From contig JACONN010000002.1 in NCBI GenBank assembly GCA_014323675.1, positions 3,082,001 to 3,146,000 on the forward strand: DNA of 64,000 nucleotides, read 5' to 3'. Below the pieces are notes generated by a model. That model did no database searches, had not been told where the DNA came from, and saw nothing but the letters and a program-made list of their open reading frames with translations. This stretch comes from Hormoscilla sp. GM7CHS1pb. GTDB taxonomy: Bacteria; Cyanobacteriota; Cyanobacteriia; Cyanobacteriales; Desertifilaceae. Position 1 is the first letter of the stretch. Every line of letters starts with the position of its first letter. Shown piece by piece: positions 29,085-37,871 of the stretch. The position numbers and the translations under genes were made by a program.

Positions 29085-30410
29085 GAGAATTAGGGAGCAT
29101 CCCAGTTTTGTCCTAAGTAATTGTACTTAGATAAAGAGCGCCATTAAGATAAGCACAGCGTAAGCGAAGCATTTGGTTAACTGACGTTGGAAGCCATTGA
29201 GCCCCAGAGAGCTTGAGACGAGAACCAATACGCTTGACTACAGACTCTACCTCCCCAGAGCCAATGGGAATGCCCAAGAATTGATAAAGATCATAGTTAA
29301 CGATACGGTGACAATGTTTGGTTAAATAAGCGCGGAAGTTCTGTACTTTTTGTCCGTGACAACTGGCTAACAACTCCAATGCTTCGTCAATAAAACCGTG
29401 CCAGAGAGATGATTTAACCTGCCTTAAACGCTTTTTATAGTCGCCAATTTTATAGATATTTTCGACTAGATGATACCAATCAAGAACTTCACGTCTGCCA
29501 TTTTCTGGTCTCAATTGAGCAATAATGTTCCAAATGCCATCATGACCATCTCCCAAACAAGTAATTATAGCTGTCAACGGCTGTTGTTTAACCCACTCCA
29601 CCAGGGCGGCATTGTCCTGAAAGTAAGCCCCACAAACTTCTCCATGCAGGCTGACTGCTTTATAATCTCGCCACTCACAAGAACCCTTACCTTCAGTTCT
29701 TAAACGTACTTTGCCACCATCTACGCTCACAGCGGTTACAGGGTGACTGCTTTGAGCTCCAGGAAATTCGCTTCTTTGCACTAATCGATGTATGCTGCTG
29801 TGTCCCACTTTTATTCCTGTTAACAGTTCCAAGTCTTTTTCCGCTTGTTGATATGATTCATTAGCACTCAATACCCAGCAACACTTGGAGATTACGGGAC
29901 TGATTTGTGTGCCTTTCTTTAAGCCCAATTTTTTGGCCTGTTTGCTGTTTACAGTTACTGTTCCTACGCCGGTTTTGACTTGCCGCTTGCGTCCGGATTG
30001 AGACGGCTCCCCATCAGCAAAAAAAAATTTCCTAAAACTGGTCCAACTGTCCTGAATAAATGCTCTCGTACTGCTAACTCTCTGCTTTCAAAGTCTTTAA
30101 GAGCCTCGGGGGGCGTATCTGCATACAGGAGTTTTGATAATTCTTTGAGATGGTATTCAAGTTTTTGATTTTCTTCTGGGTCATGTAGCCTCCTCAACCG
30201 TGGAGATTTTTTCCATATTACCAGAATAAATTTTTTTCTCGCTTAGTTTGCCCAGAAGAGAGTTGTGCAACTAGTATTTTTCCAGCAACGCCTTACCCTG
30301 CAAGGACTTAGGGCCGCCATCTCCCAACCGAAGGAAATTTGCACAAATCTATAGGACGCCAATTCTGAGTATAAATACTCATGGCAAAACTGGGATGCTC
30401 CCGAGAATTA
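29085..30410 (-). mobile_element. ISKra4-like insertion sequence with 8-bp target duplication
   Basis: The element is 29093-30402 (1310 bp). Its ends are GGGAGCATCCCAGTTTTG at the left and the inverse CAAAACTGGGATGCTCCC at the right. GAGAATTA is exactly repeated at 29085-29092 and 30403-30410. It contains two transposase frames joined by a homopolymer. If one copy of the duplication is removed, a short minus-strand reading frame of about 47 codons spans the site, which could be a disrupted small gene or chance. Confidence 0.93.
29113..30197 (-). CDS. ISKra4-family transposase, two frames across a poly-T slip
   Basis: The first frame (from about 30197) reads LEYHLKELSKLLYADTPPEA and REHLFRTVGPVLGNFF, then meets a run of nine T on the coding strand (30027-30019). 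The other frame continues ADGEPSQSGRKRQVKTGVGT into the catalytic part, ending at 29113. DDE residues are visible: Asp in VSVDGGKVRLR, Asp in CLGDGHDGIWNI, Glu in GSGEVESVVKRIG. Slippage on the poly-T probably makes the fusion, as known for some members of this family. No clear ATG opens the first frame; TTG or GTG is likely. Confidence 0.85.
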
Positions 30411-30596
30411 TCACCCTTGTGCCCTCAGGAGATCGCCACTGGCTACAGAGTTTCACGGGAAGAACCGTTCCGTTCCCAGACAAAACCATAGAAACAAGGA
30501 AATATCAAATTTTATAACAGTAATAATATTACTATCTGATACATCAAGATAGGCATTGCATCTCGCTGTTGTCTATTTAAGCCAGATATCGCCGCT
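30411..30596. other. Intergenic, no gene seen
   Basis: AT-rich stretch with TAATAATATTA at about 30522. Nothing further supported. Confidence 0.4.
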
Positions 30597-30900
30597 TTAT
30601 CTCCATTTTTCGCCCAACAGGTCATGGCCCGGATAGATCGATTCACTGATAAATTCATTCGCATCTAGATAATCAGCCAGAGTGAGCTTCCAATCTAAGC
30701 GATAATTGGGAGGGCGACTTTTGACGAATATGTGATACCGGATCGAGCGTCGCATCAGGGTATTATCTGCATCCACCTCACCCGTTTCCCTGAGGACATA
30801 GTGATTCTCTTTAGGTAAGTCTGGCAATTTTTCATAGACTACGCGCCAAACCTGATTGGGTCCGATCCGCCGTTGCGCCGGTGCTGCTGGAGACTGTCCG

Positions 30901-30947
30901 CTCGCGCAGCGTGGCGCCAGCCATTCGCGCAGCGTGGCGCCAGCCAT
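30901..30947 (+). repeat. Tandem pair of the 26-bp-family repeat
   Basis: CTCGCGCAGCGTGGCGCCAG followed directly by a second TCGCGCAGCGTGGCGCCAGC copy. Confidence 0.9.
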
Positions 30948-30985
30948 AACTCCCGTTGGGACTGGTTCTGACAAAGGTTAACCCG

Positions 30986-31032
30986 CTCGCGCAGCGTGGC
31001 GCCAGCCATTCGCGCAGCGTGGCGCCAGCCAT
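30986..31032 (+). repeat. Second tandem pair of the 26-bp-family repeat
   Basis: Same structure as 30901-30947; the two pairs are identical and 38 bp apart. Confidence 0.9.
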
Positions 31033-31074
31033 ATGCTAGGGCTGCTGCGGGTAGTAAACTGTTCTTGAGAGTAT

Positions 31075-31103
31075 GGTGTTGCATATTTTCGGGATGATGG
31101 TTG
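31075..31103 (-). repeat. MITE family A-like terminus
   Basis: GGTGTTGCATATTTTCGGGATGATG resembles the family A end over about 25 bp (minus strand CATCATCCC...TGCAACACC). No matching second end was found. It supplies the ATG of the exported protein gene. Confidence 0.5.
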
Positions 31104-31260
31104 CGACCTTGCGTTTCATAGCGGAGGGGTCACTGCGCCTGTTGCTGGCTAGACGAAGTGCTGCGCAGCAGCTAGTGCCCTTAGCGCTAGATCATCTATC
31201 CAGCCAGATATGACGATCGCCTGAAATTATGCTAGTCACGGCATGGTAGGTGGTCACTAT

Positions 31261-31488
31261 TCACTCTCGAATTATTTCCGGTTCGCTTAACTCGTCAGAC
31301 ATCTCGATTATAGCCTGGAGAACAGGCTTCGTCTTGGGTTCTTCCAGACTATCAAAATCTTCATAGCGCCGACGATGGGCGCGGCGAGCCACTTGCACGG
31401 TAATCCGGTAGCGATTGGAGGCCGCACCGATCAGTTCTGCGCCCCGACCGATCAGTTCAGCGCTATCAACGACAGAACGCTTGCTCAT
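31261..31488 (-). CDS. rpoZ: DNA-directed RNA polymerase omega subunit
   Basis: 75 aa, the usual cyanobacterial length. Starts [20 protein letters not shown]; core [20 protein letters not shown] and C-terminal [20 protein letters not shown]. Omega helps assemble the polymerase and, in cyanobacteria, favours the principal sigma factor. A longer frame to 31635 runs through a GTTACC palindromic repeat (31534-31562) and is not the gene. Confidence 0.93.
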   Translation of the reverse strand: MSKRSVVDSAELIGRGAELIGAASNRYRITVQVARRAHRRRYEDFDSLEEPKTKPVLQAIIEMSDELSEPEIIRE

Positions 31489-31717
31489 AGAATTAACTGG
31501 TTTTCTGATTGACTTGCTGGATATAGTGATACACCTCGTTACCTGGCTCCGCCTGGTAACGCTGTATTGGGTACTGGGGATTGGTGACCGATCGGGCCAC
31601 CCAAACCTGCCCCTGGCCAGAGGCCATATTACCATTAAAGATGTACAAATGTAAAGAAGCTAAAGATAGTTTACACGATCTATTTACATGTACAAGTCAG
31701 TGGCTCATTCTTGCAAT

Positions 31718-33352
31718 ATGATGCATTCACCAACGGCCCATCATCCCCTAAAGATAGTGGCATTGGGGATAGCTTAGTGCTGGTCACGTTATTTATAATC
31801 TGGGGGTGGGGGTGGGAGGCGATCGCACCAAGCGAGTCAACCAGCGGTTAGAGACTGAGTTTCGCCACCGGGGGGAACTGCGCAACCGCACTCCGGACGA
31901 GATCGTCCTCTCTGTGGGGGTGAACGATACGGCCCTCCTCGGTCGTCAGCATGGACGCCATTACACTGAGCTTCACCTGCCAGTCCGCGAGATTTCCAGT
32001 TTACTCGATCGGGCCCAGGAACGAACCTTTGTGTTGTTCTGGCCCCTATACGAACTTCCGGCCTTTAAGACAGCACAAATGCCATTTATGAAATTGTTAT
32101 TATTACTACAATCATGCCGATCGGCATCGTTACAAGGAAGTGACGCGACTCGCTTGCGCCGAACGACAAATTCCCTACTTGGATATCTTTTATTTGTGGA
32201 TGGAACGGGGGCTTCCTTGGAGGCGATCGCGCCAATAGCCGATGGTCTGCATCCGAATGTTGCGGGGGACGGGGTCGAGCTGGGAATCGCTTCCCAACCC
32301 TCCCATTCAAAACCGGACTTGCGACTTTCGCCGCATCCGGCTCCTGGTTGGTGGGCCCAAGACATGGGTGGACAATGGTTGAGTTACCTCTCCCTGCTTT
32401 GTCTTGTGAAGTTTCGTCTTTTCATGTTATTCCGTATTTCGGACAAAATTAATGCCTGGCACCGGGGGGTTCGTGCGGGAGAAAGCGATAAAACCCATTC
32501 CTGCACTCTTTACTAACATTTGGCTGTTTCTAGAGCCCTCCGCTTTATTACCTGGCCTAGGACTTCATCCATCATGTATACCTTTGACACCGTATTGGTG
32601 CCCGGTTCCGTACCATTTTAGGACTACTATTTCCCTTGACTTCCCATCATATCCGTCCGACGTCAGCATATCCCAGACATTACCCCGGGCATTGGCAACA
32701 AGCGACATCCCTCCACTGTTGGCTTTCGCTTATCATCTAACTTATTCCCTGGTCGGTTAATCGTCTAATGAGAACGGTTTTGCCGGTCCATGAATTGCCC
32801 AACAGAGGTTATAACGTTCCGTATAATCCATATGATGCTTTTAGGCCCCTGCACTACCCCGGGAGGATTTTAGTGATACGGAATAGCCATAGCAGAGGAC
32901 TATTCACACCTACCCTAGCCTTTTGGCCCCAGCGCATGTAGCCTTATTTCGCTGGTTCAATTTAACGAGGCTTATACAGATTCACTCATCGTTGACCTTG
33001 AGCATCTTCCCTAGCGGCGTAAAAGCGATAGGCTGCCAGATTGCCTACATTTAAGTCCCTGCTCTCCACCGCCGGTGATGTCACTCCGTGGGACCTAAAT
33101 ACCTCCCGTATCCGGAGGGTGGGGTTTGGACCCACAAAGATTACACAGTTCCCTGGCAAATAAGATTATTTTGAGCTGTCACAAGTCGTGTTGGCTAATG
33201 AAACCACACAATTCACTTACGCTCGAACGTTTCGCACCTACTAAGCTTTATTATAAGATGTCCTCAACTGGGAACCTATTTCTAAGTTAACATCTTTGGG
33301 CCCAACTCTCGAAGCCGATACTTGGAGGTATGCCATTAAAAAAACTGCCTAA
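31718..33352 (+). pseudogene. SGNH/GDSL hydrolase, deleted, frameshifted and split by a group II intron
   Basis: Begins HPLKIVALGDSLV (block I Ser in GDS). An internal deletion joins this out of frame to GHVIYNLGVGGDRTKRVNQR. Then FRHRGELRNRTPDEIVLSVGVND gives the GxND block. An extra A near 32089 shifts to NHADRHRYKEVTRLACAERQ and PYLDIFYLWMERG, and the frame returns for ADGLHPNVAG (block V Asp-His). The intron lies next. After it (33238) the gene resumes as DVLNWEPISKLTSLGPT with stop codons, ending at 33352. Serine esterase/lipase family; inactive here. Confidence 0.82.
32273..33237 (-). mobile_element. ORF-less group II intron, antisense in the hydrolase gene
   Basis: On the minus strand it starts GTGCGAAACGTTCGAGCG (33237), the usual GUGYG 5' end. 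Domain V reads GAGCCGGATGCGGCGAAAGT then CGCAAGTCCGGTTT (34 nt, about 32338-32305), a hairpin with the GAAA loop, followed by a domain VI hairpin. The 3' end is near 32273 (uncertain by a few bases). No reverse transcriptase frame is present in about 965 bp. The host coding sequence is continuous on the plus strand on both sides, so the intron cannot splice from the host transcript. Confidence 0.8.
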
Positions 33353-33432
33353 CCACTCTTGAAAGTTAAGAAACCCGGTTTCTCCTATACGCAGTGCCGC
33401 ACCGACAGGCTACCGGTCCTGCGCATGCTCGC

Positions 33433-33675
33433 TCAATTGAAAATTGAAAATTGAAAATTGAGAAGATAAAATTCAGCAATTGAAAATTGAAAATTGAAAA
33501 TTGAGAAGATAAAATTCTGAATTGCTCCATTTTCAATTCGCCATTCGCAATTAGCTATTTGCCATTGAAAATTGAAAATTGAAAATTGAGAAGATAAAAT
33601 TCTGAATTGCTCCATTTTCAATTCGCCATTCGCAATTAGCTATTTGCCATTCGCCATTCGGAATTAGCTATTTGC
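33433..33675. repeat. Heptanucleotide repeats (short tandemly repeated sequence)
   Basis: Runs of AAAATTG, then GAGAAGATAAAATTC, then CATTCGCAATTAGCTATTTGC, repeated in about 110-bp blocks. Typical cyanobacterial short tandem repeats directly upstream of the next gene. Confidence 0.85.
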
Positions 33676-33689
33676 CATTCGCAAGGATA

Positions 33690-34883
33690 ATGAGAACGAT
33701 TGCCGAAATTAACGACAAAATAAACCGCAAACAGGCAGTAGTGTGGACGGTAGAGGAAGTAAAGGCGCGAGTAGCAGAAGTTGGCGTCACCCAGGCAGCC
33801 AAGGAAGTGGATGCGATCGCCACAGGTACCTTTGAGCCAATGGAGTCTTCAGGAGCGATAATCAACCTAGGACAGACCGATCCGCCGATCAAAATTCGCT
33901 CCTGCTGGTTAGATGGCATCCCCGCCTATTCTGGTTTTGGGCCAGTAGATTTATATCTGGGAGCAACCGAACCAGTGGATACCCAGAAAGGGGAAGATGC
34001 CAGAGATGCCAGAGAAAGGGGTGGCGGTCATGTAATTGCAGACCTGATTGGGGGAAAAACAGTGCAGCTGCGAGCGATCGGACAGGCAACAGATTGCTAC
34101 CCGAGAGCCTCCTTTGAAACCACAATTAGCAGCAAGACCATTAACCAATTTTATTTATACAATCCTCGCAATCTGTACCAGAATTTTATTGTGGGAGTTA
34201 ATGGAGGCGATCGCACGCTATTTACCTACCTCGGTCCCTTACATCCGCAACTGGGAAACGCCGTCTACTGCAACACGGGAGCCATTTCCCCCCTACTGAA
34301 CGACCCCAAACTGCAACTGCTTGGCATTGGCAGCCGGATATTATTAGGGGGTGCGATCGGGTACGTCACTTGGGAAGGGACTCAACACTTCCCTTTACAA
34401 AAACGCCTGCCCAATGATACACCAATAGGTCCAGCGGCCACCCTGGCTCTGATTGGGGATGCCAAGCAAATGAACCCAAAGTGGGTCAGGGCCTGCTACT
34501 TCAAAAATTACGGTCCCTCCTTAATGCTGGGGGTGGCCGTCCCCCTACCAGTATGCACCGAAGAAGTGGTACAGCATTGTGCCGTCGAAGACAAAGACCT
34601 AGTGGCCCCGGTAGTAGATTTTGCCATACCCCGGCGGGTCCGTCCCACCTTTGGACTGGTCAGCTACGCCCAGTTGAAAAGCGGGAAGATCGCCATTGAT
34701 GGCAAAGCAGTCAGAGTAGCCCCCCTGGCCAGTATCTTTCTGTCCCGTCAAGTTGCCCTAGAATTAAAAGAATGGATGACAGCTGGCAAATTTACTCTTA
34801 CCGAACCCGTAGCCCCAATTCCCATGGATAGATCTTTTTTACCACAAGATAAATTGGGTTTTCAGGAAATGGAAATAGAATAG
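33690..34883 (+). CDS. Homocysteine biosynthesis protein (DUF39 family)
   Basis: 397 aa starting MRTIAEINDKINRKQAVVWT after AAGGATA. Family blocks: ESSGAIINLGQTDPPIK, CWLDGIPAYSGFGPVDLYLG, GGGHVIADLIGGK, CYPRASFETTISSKTINQF, and AVYCNTGAISPLLNDP with a conserved Cys. Related archaeal proteins take part in forming homocysteine from aspartate semialdehyde and sulfide; this is inferred for the cyanobacterial form. It lacks the C-terminal CBS/ferredoxin additions of some members. Confidence 0.88.
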   Translation: MRTIAEINDKINRKQAVVWTVEEVKARVAEVGVTQAAKEVDAIATGTFEPMESSGAIINLGQTDPPIKIRSCWLDGIPAYSGFGPVDLYLGATEPVDTQKGEDARDARERGGGHVIADLIGGKTVQLRAIGQATDCYPRASFETTISSKTINQFYLYNPRNLYQNFIVGVNGGDRTLFTYLGPLHPQLGNAVYCNTGAISPLLNDPKLQLLGIGSRILLGGAIGYVTWEGTQHFPLQKRLPNDTPIGPAATLALIGDAKQMNPKWVRACYFKNYGPSLMLGVAVPLPVCTEEVVQHCAVEDKDLVAPVVDFAIPRRVRPTFGLVSYAQLKSGKIAIDGKAVRVAPLASIFLSRQVALELKEWMTAGKFTLTEPVAPIPMDRSFLPQDKLGFQEMEIE

Positions 34884-35086
34884 GTTATCTTGTCGATCGC
34901 CTCAGTCAAGTCGAAACCATAATAATTTGTTATTGTTATAATTGCCTAGTGACCAGGATCTCCCTGGTCACGTTTGTTTGAGGCGGGAGCCTCCCGGTCT
35001 GGACCAAAACCCGGTACGATCGAAAAACCGGGTTTGGGGCAATTCATGCTTGAGAGGGGACCGATCGCCTTGCAGGCAGCAATCTT

Positions 35087-35971
35087 CTATTCGGGAGAGT
35101 TTTGCTTGCGGGGGCGGGAGGGTTTAGGGATGGGTTTGCGAGGCCCCGTTCCGGAAAAATCAGAAGATGCTTGGCTATCGCCAGTACCGGGTGTACGTGT
35201 ATATCCTTTGGGCTTTTTGAAGCCCCCGGGGCCCTTCTTCTTGGAAAAATTCTTTTTCTTGAACTTGCTGGCCAGACCAGCAATAGCAGTGCCCGACTGA
35301 ATCACCAGGTCGTTGGACTGTCGCTGAACGTCAAATTCCCAGAAGTGATTCAAAACCTGACCCGTGAGGACGCCCTTGAGCTTCAGCTTGAAAGACTTGG
35401 GGCGCTCTTTTTTTTTGCGGGGGGCCTGATGAAGCTTGACAACTACCTCCTCTTTCTCTTGGGAACTATAGACCACCTCACCCCGAATCGAAAAATAACC
35501 ATCTTCAAAATGGGCGGTATCAGCTATCTTGGTTTTATCGATCGCCTGATTTTTCACCAGGGTTTCTGGCTCCCAGACCCCGACAATTTGGGTATGCAAA
35601 TCTTGTTCCTTCTCTCGGGTGCGGGGATAGACCACCCACAGGTGTTCTTCCTCTAGGTTCATGTGCTTCCTCAACAGACTGATGATCCGACCGAGTAGCA
35701 CTGCATTGATCTGAGTGCCATCAGAGGCGGTCAGGGTGCCTTGGGTGAATTGTGTGGGCATGGGGGTATATCGACCCCGGACTAAGCCAATGGCTCGGTA
35801 CTGCTTCGGTTCGCTGGGAGGAGAAATCGGTTGTGGCCGAGGTCTTGGCGGTGTCGGATGCAGTGGGGCCGGCTTTTCCTTCACGGGCGGGCTGACCTTG
35901 GCCTCTTGGCCACCGTCAGTTGGCTTTGTTTCCCGAGATTTTTCTTCCTTGGATAAAGACTCAGAAGTCAT
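35087..35971 (-). CDS. Conserved cyanobacterial hypothetical protein, 294 aa
   Basis: Residues 1-55 are charged and Pro-rich. Residues 57-130 hold the conserved block YRAIGLVRGRYTPMPTQFTQ, LLGRIISLLRKHMNLEEEH and LWVVYPRTREK. Residues 130-225 are beta-rich. The tail is very basic (KFKKKNFSKKKGPGGFKKPK), suggesting nucleic acid binding, but no known domain was recognised. Near the end SSDFSGTG is encoded by the GATTTTTCCGGAACGG repeat (35144-35161). Confidence 0.78.
   Translation of the reverse strand: MTSESLSKEEKSRETKPTDGGQEAKVSPPVKEKPAPLHPTPPRPRPQPISPPSEPKQYRAIGLVRGRYTPMPTQFTQGTLTASDGTQINAVLLGRIISLLRKHMNLEEEHLWVVYPRTREKEQDLHTQIVGVWEPETLVKNQAIDKTKIADTAHFEDGYFSIRGEVVYSSQEKEEVVVKLHQAPRKKKERPKSFKLKLKGVLTGQVLNHFWEFDVQRQSNDLVIQSGTAIAGLASKFKKKNFSKKKGPGGFKKPKGYTRTPGTGDSQASSDFSGTGPRKPIPKPSRPRKQNSPE
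35144..35161 (-). repeat. GATTTTTCCGGAACGG repeat, copy in a hypothetical protein
   Basis: In frame, encoding Asp-Phe-Ser-Gly-Thr. Other copies at 42142, 47634 and 48109. Confidence 0.75.
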
Positions 35972-36665
35972 AGACTTGAATTCAAGCGGTCAGGATGATT
36001 ACGTTTGCCTATTGTACTGTTCTTGAGCGAGAACGCCCACTTAAGTAGTTCGTAGTTCGTAGTTCGGAGTTCGTAGTTGGTTAAAGTTGGAATAAAAAAT
36101 GGCTGCAACTCTTTAGGGGAGAGGCTTTCAGTCGTTATGCAAATAGTTGCAAAAATTTACATGATTCAGTTTACCAATGCACACCTACTTACCTTCCCAG
36201 TCGGACCTCAGCTTGACTCTGGCGTGTAAAGTTTTGTCAACTTAGTTCAAACCCTTTAGCTGTGGAAATTAAGAACTACCGATCGCGTTCTGCTCAACAA
36301 CGGCTCGACAAGTAGGATTATCTTCTGAATGCAAGAAATCCCAGAGCGATCCGGCAGATTTAGAAAATTTTTCAATTACAGGGGTAACTAAGCAATTCAA
36401 AATTCAAAATTAAAAATTCAAAATGGGGAAAGTCATTGATAAGCTGTCGCCCATCGAAAATGCATATTTGGACGAGCGCGGTTTAATCCTGGCAACCTTC
36501 AACCCATAAGCGTTGCAGCCATAACGGCAATTTGGGACCATGCAATTTAAAGGCATCACAGCTTAGTAAGGGTTTCAGCATTTGGATCCATGCAATTTAA
36601 AGGCGCGACAGCCTATCGAAGGTACAGTGGAGTTAAAATGACATCAGAGTTCAAGGGGTATTGGG
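35972..36665. repeat. Intergenic with short repeats
   Basis: No gene. AGTTCGT heptamers (36046-36080), CAAAATT(C/A) heptamers (36396-36424), and ATGCAATTTAAAGGC twice (36539 and 36589), about 50 bp apart. Confidence 0.6.
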
Positions 36666-37523
36666 TTGAGCAAAAAGCGCATTAACTGGATAGTCTATTT
36701 GATGTTGGTGGTGGCAATTACTGCCTTAGTGGGGTCTTCCATGATTCCGGTGTTTGGTAATGCCTTGATGGCTAAACAGCTAGCTAATCAGTCAGTCCAG
36801 ACGACCGCAGCAGAGACAGTAACTCCCGGACTCACTCCCGGACGGCGAGGAGAGTTAGAATCTCAAGCCCGTGGCTATGAACTGGTCCTGGAACGAGAGC
36901 CGGAAAATCAGACGGCCCTCCGGGGCCTACTAGAGGTGCGCCTGGAGTTGGTTGATATTCCCGGGGCGATCGCGCCTTTGACAAAACTGGCCGAGTTGTA
37001 TCCCGAGGAGGTGAATTACGGACTGCTGTTGGCTCAGGCTCAGGAGTACATAGGCGATCGCCAGGGGGCATCCAATGCCTATCGTCAGGTGTTGGCCGCT
37101 CATCCCGGCCAGATGAATGCTCTCCAAGGTCTGGTGAACCTGGGGCTGTCCGCTGGAGATCCCCAAGGGGCGATCGAGTTGCTCGAAGATAGTCTCAAGC
37201 AGGCTACCCAAGCGAACCAACTGCAACCGGGAACTGCGGACACTATCTCGATCGAACTGCTGCTGGGACGGGTTTATGCGTCGGACCAACGCTACCCAGA
37301 GGCGATCGCGGTCTACGATCAGGCCATAGAAGAGGACCGCAATGATTTTCGACCCGTGCTAGCTAAAGCTATTGTCCTCCAAACTCAGGGTAAAACTGAT
37401 GAAGCTCAACTTCTGTTTTCTCAAGCGGCTTCCTTGGCACCGGCGCAGTATCAGGAGCAAATCAATCAGCTAGCAGCGGATGATAATCCCCCAACGGCAG
37501 TAACCGCACCCAGCGAACAGTGA
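36666..37523 (+). CDS. Membrane-anchored TPR protein
   Basis: 285 aa. Starts at TTG (SKKRINWIVYLMLVV), with AGGGG eight bases upstream; no ATG precedes it. Residues 6-32 are one transmembrane anchor. Residues 65-270 hold TPRs (YELVLEREPENQTALRGLLE, AIAPLTKLAELYPEEVNYG, YPEAIAVYDQAIEEDRNDF). The C-terminus is Pro/Thr-rich. Likely a scaffold on the plasma or thylakoid membrane. Confidence 0.8.
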   Translation: MSKKRINWIVYLMLVVAITALVGSSMIPVFGNALMAKQLANQSVQTTAAETVTPGLTPGRRGELESQARGYELVLEREPENQTALRGLLEVRLELVDIPGAIAPLTKLAELYPEEVNYGLLLAQAQEYIGDRQGASNAYRQVLAAHPGQMNALQGLVNLGLSAGDPQGAIELLEDSLKQATQANQLQPGTADTISIELLLGRVYASDQRYPEAIAVYDQAIEEDRNDFRPVLAKAIVLQTQGKTDEAQLLFSQAASLAPAQYQEQINQLAADDNPPTAVTAPSEQ

Positions 37524-37559
37524 CCTCGGACAGGCCACAATACTTCTAGGTTAACAACC

Positions 37560-37822
37560 TGTCATTGCGAGGGGGGGGGGCTGGCAAACTAACGGCAGTG
37601 TCGATCCCTGAAGTAAACCACCCCTCCCCCGAAGCAATCTCACCTCGCTGTATCCTGGGTAGTGCGAGTAGCGGAGGGTTCCCGGAGCGTGCTCCCAGGA
37701 TACAGCGAAAGACGCGCCCAGAAATATTCATCTTATACACGGCGGGGGGATTGCTTCGGGGGGGTTTACTCAATTTCCCATAAGTTAATCGCTACGTACC
37801 CCCCCCCTCGCAATGACAAATA
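37560..37822. repeat. Nested inverted-repeat element
   Basis: TGTCATTGCGAGGGGGGGGG at the left is mirrored by CCCCCCCCTCGCAATGACA at the right. Inside, CCCCCGAAGCAATC is mirrored by GATTGCTTCGGGGG, and TATCCTGGGTAGTGC...CCCAGGATA forms the core. No coding capacity; probably a non-autonomous element between convergent genes. Confidence 0.75.
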
Positions 37823-37871
37823 AAATGCTATCCCTTGAAGTATTGGGACAGGCGAGACAAGACCTACGTCT

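Larger units (their letters stand above)
30597..31084 (-). pseudogene. Small exported hypothetical protein interrupted by four 26-bp-family repeats
   Basis: The N-terminus MQHHTLKNSLLPAAALAYG looks like a signal peptide. Two tandem repeat pairs (31032-30986 and 30947-30901) then interrupt it. After them the frame reads RRIGPNQVWRVVYEKLPDLP, RRSIRYHIFVKSRPPNYRLD and ESIYPGHDLLGEKWR to the stop at 30597. The original frame through the spacer (SEPVPTGV or GLTFVRTSPNGS) is uncertain. ATG 31084 lies within a MITE family A-like terminus. The C-terminal 100 residues are a conserved-looking cyanobacterial hypothetical. Confidence 0.65.

Noticed and set aside
28931..30450. Small 47-codon gene disrupted by the insertion sequence
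   Set aside because: The frame is short, has no family match and could arise by chance; mentioned only as a possibility under the element.
31806..32516. Single 236-aa protein
   Set aside because: Only parts match the SGNH family; the middle is the wrong frame and the end reads into the antisense intron, so it is a pseudogene.
32452..32760. 102-aa open frame on the plus strand
   Set aside because: Lies within the antisense group II intron RNA and has no coding signal.
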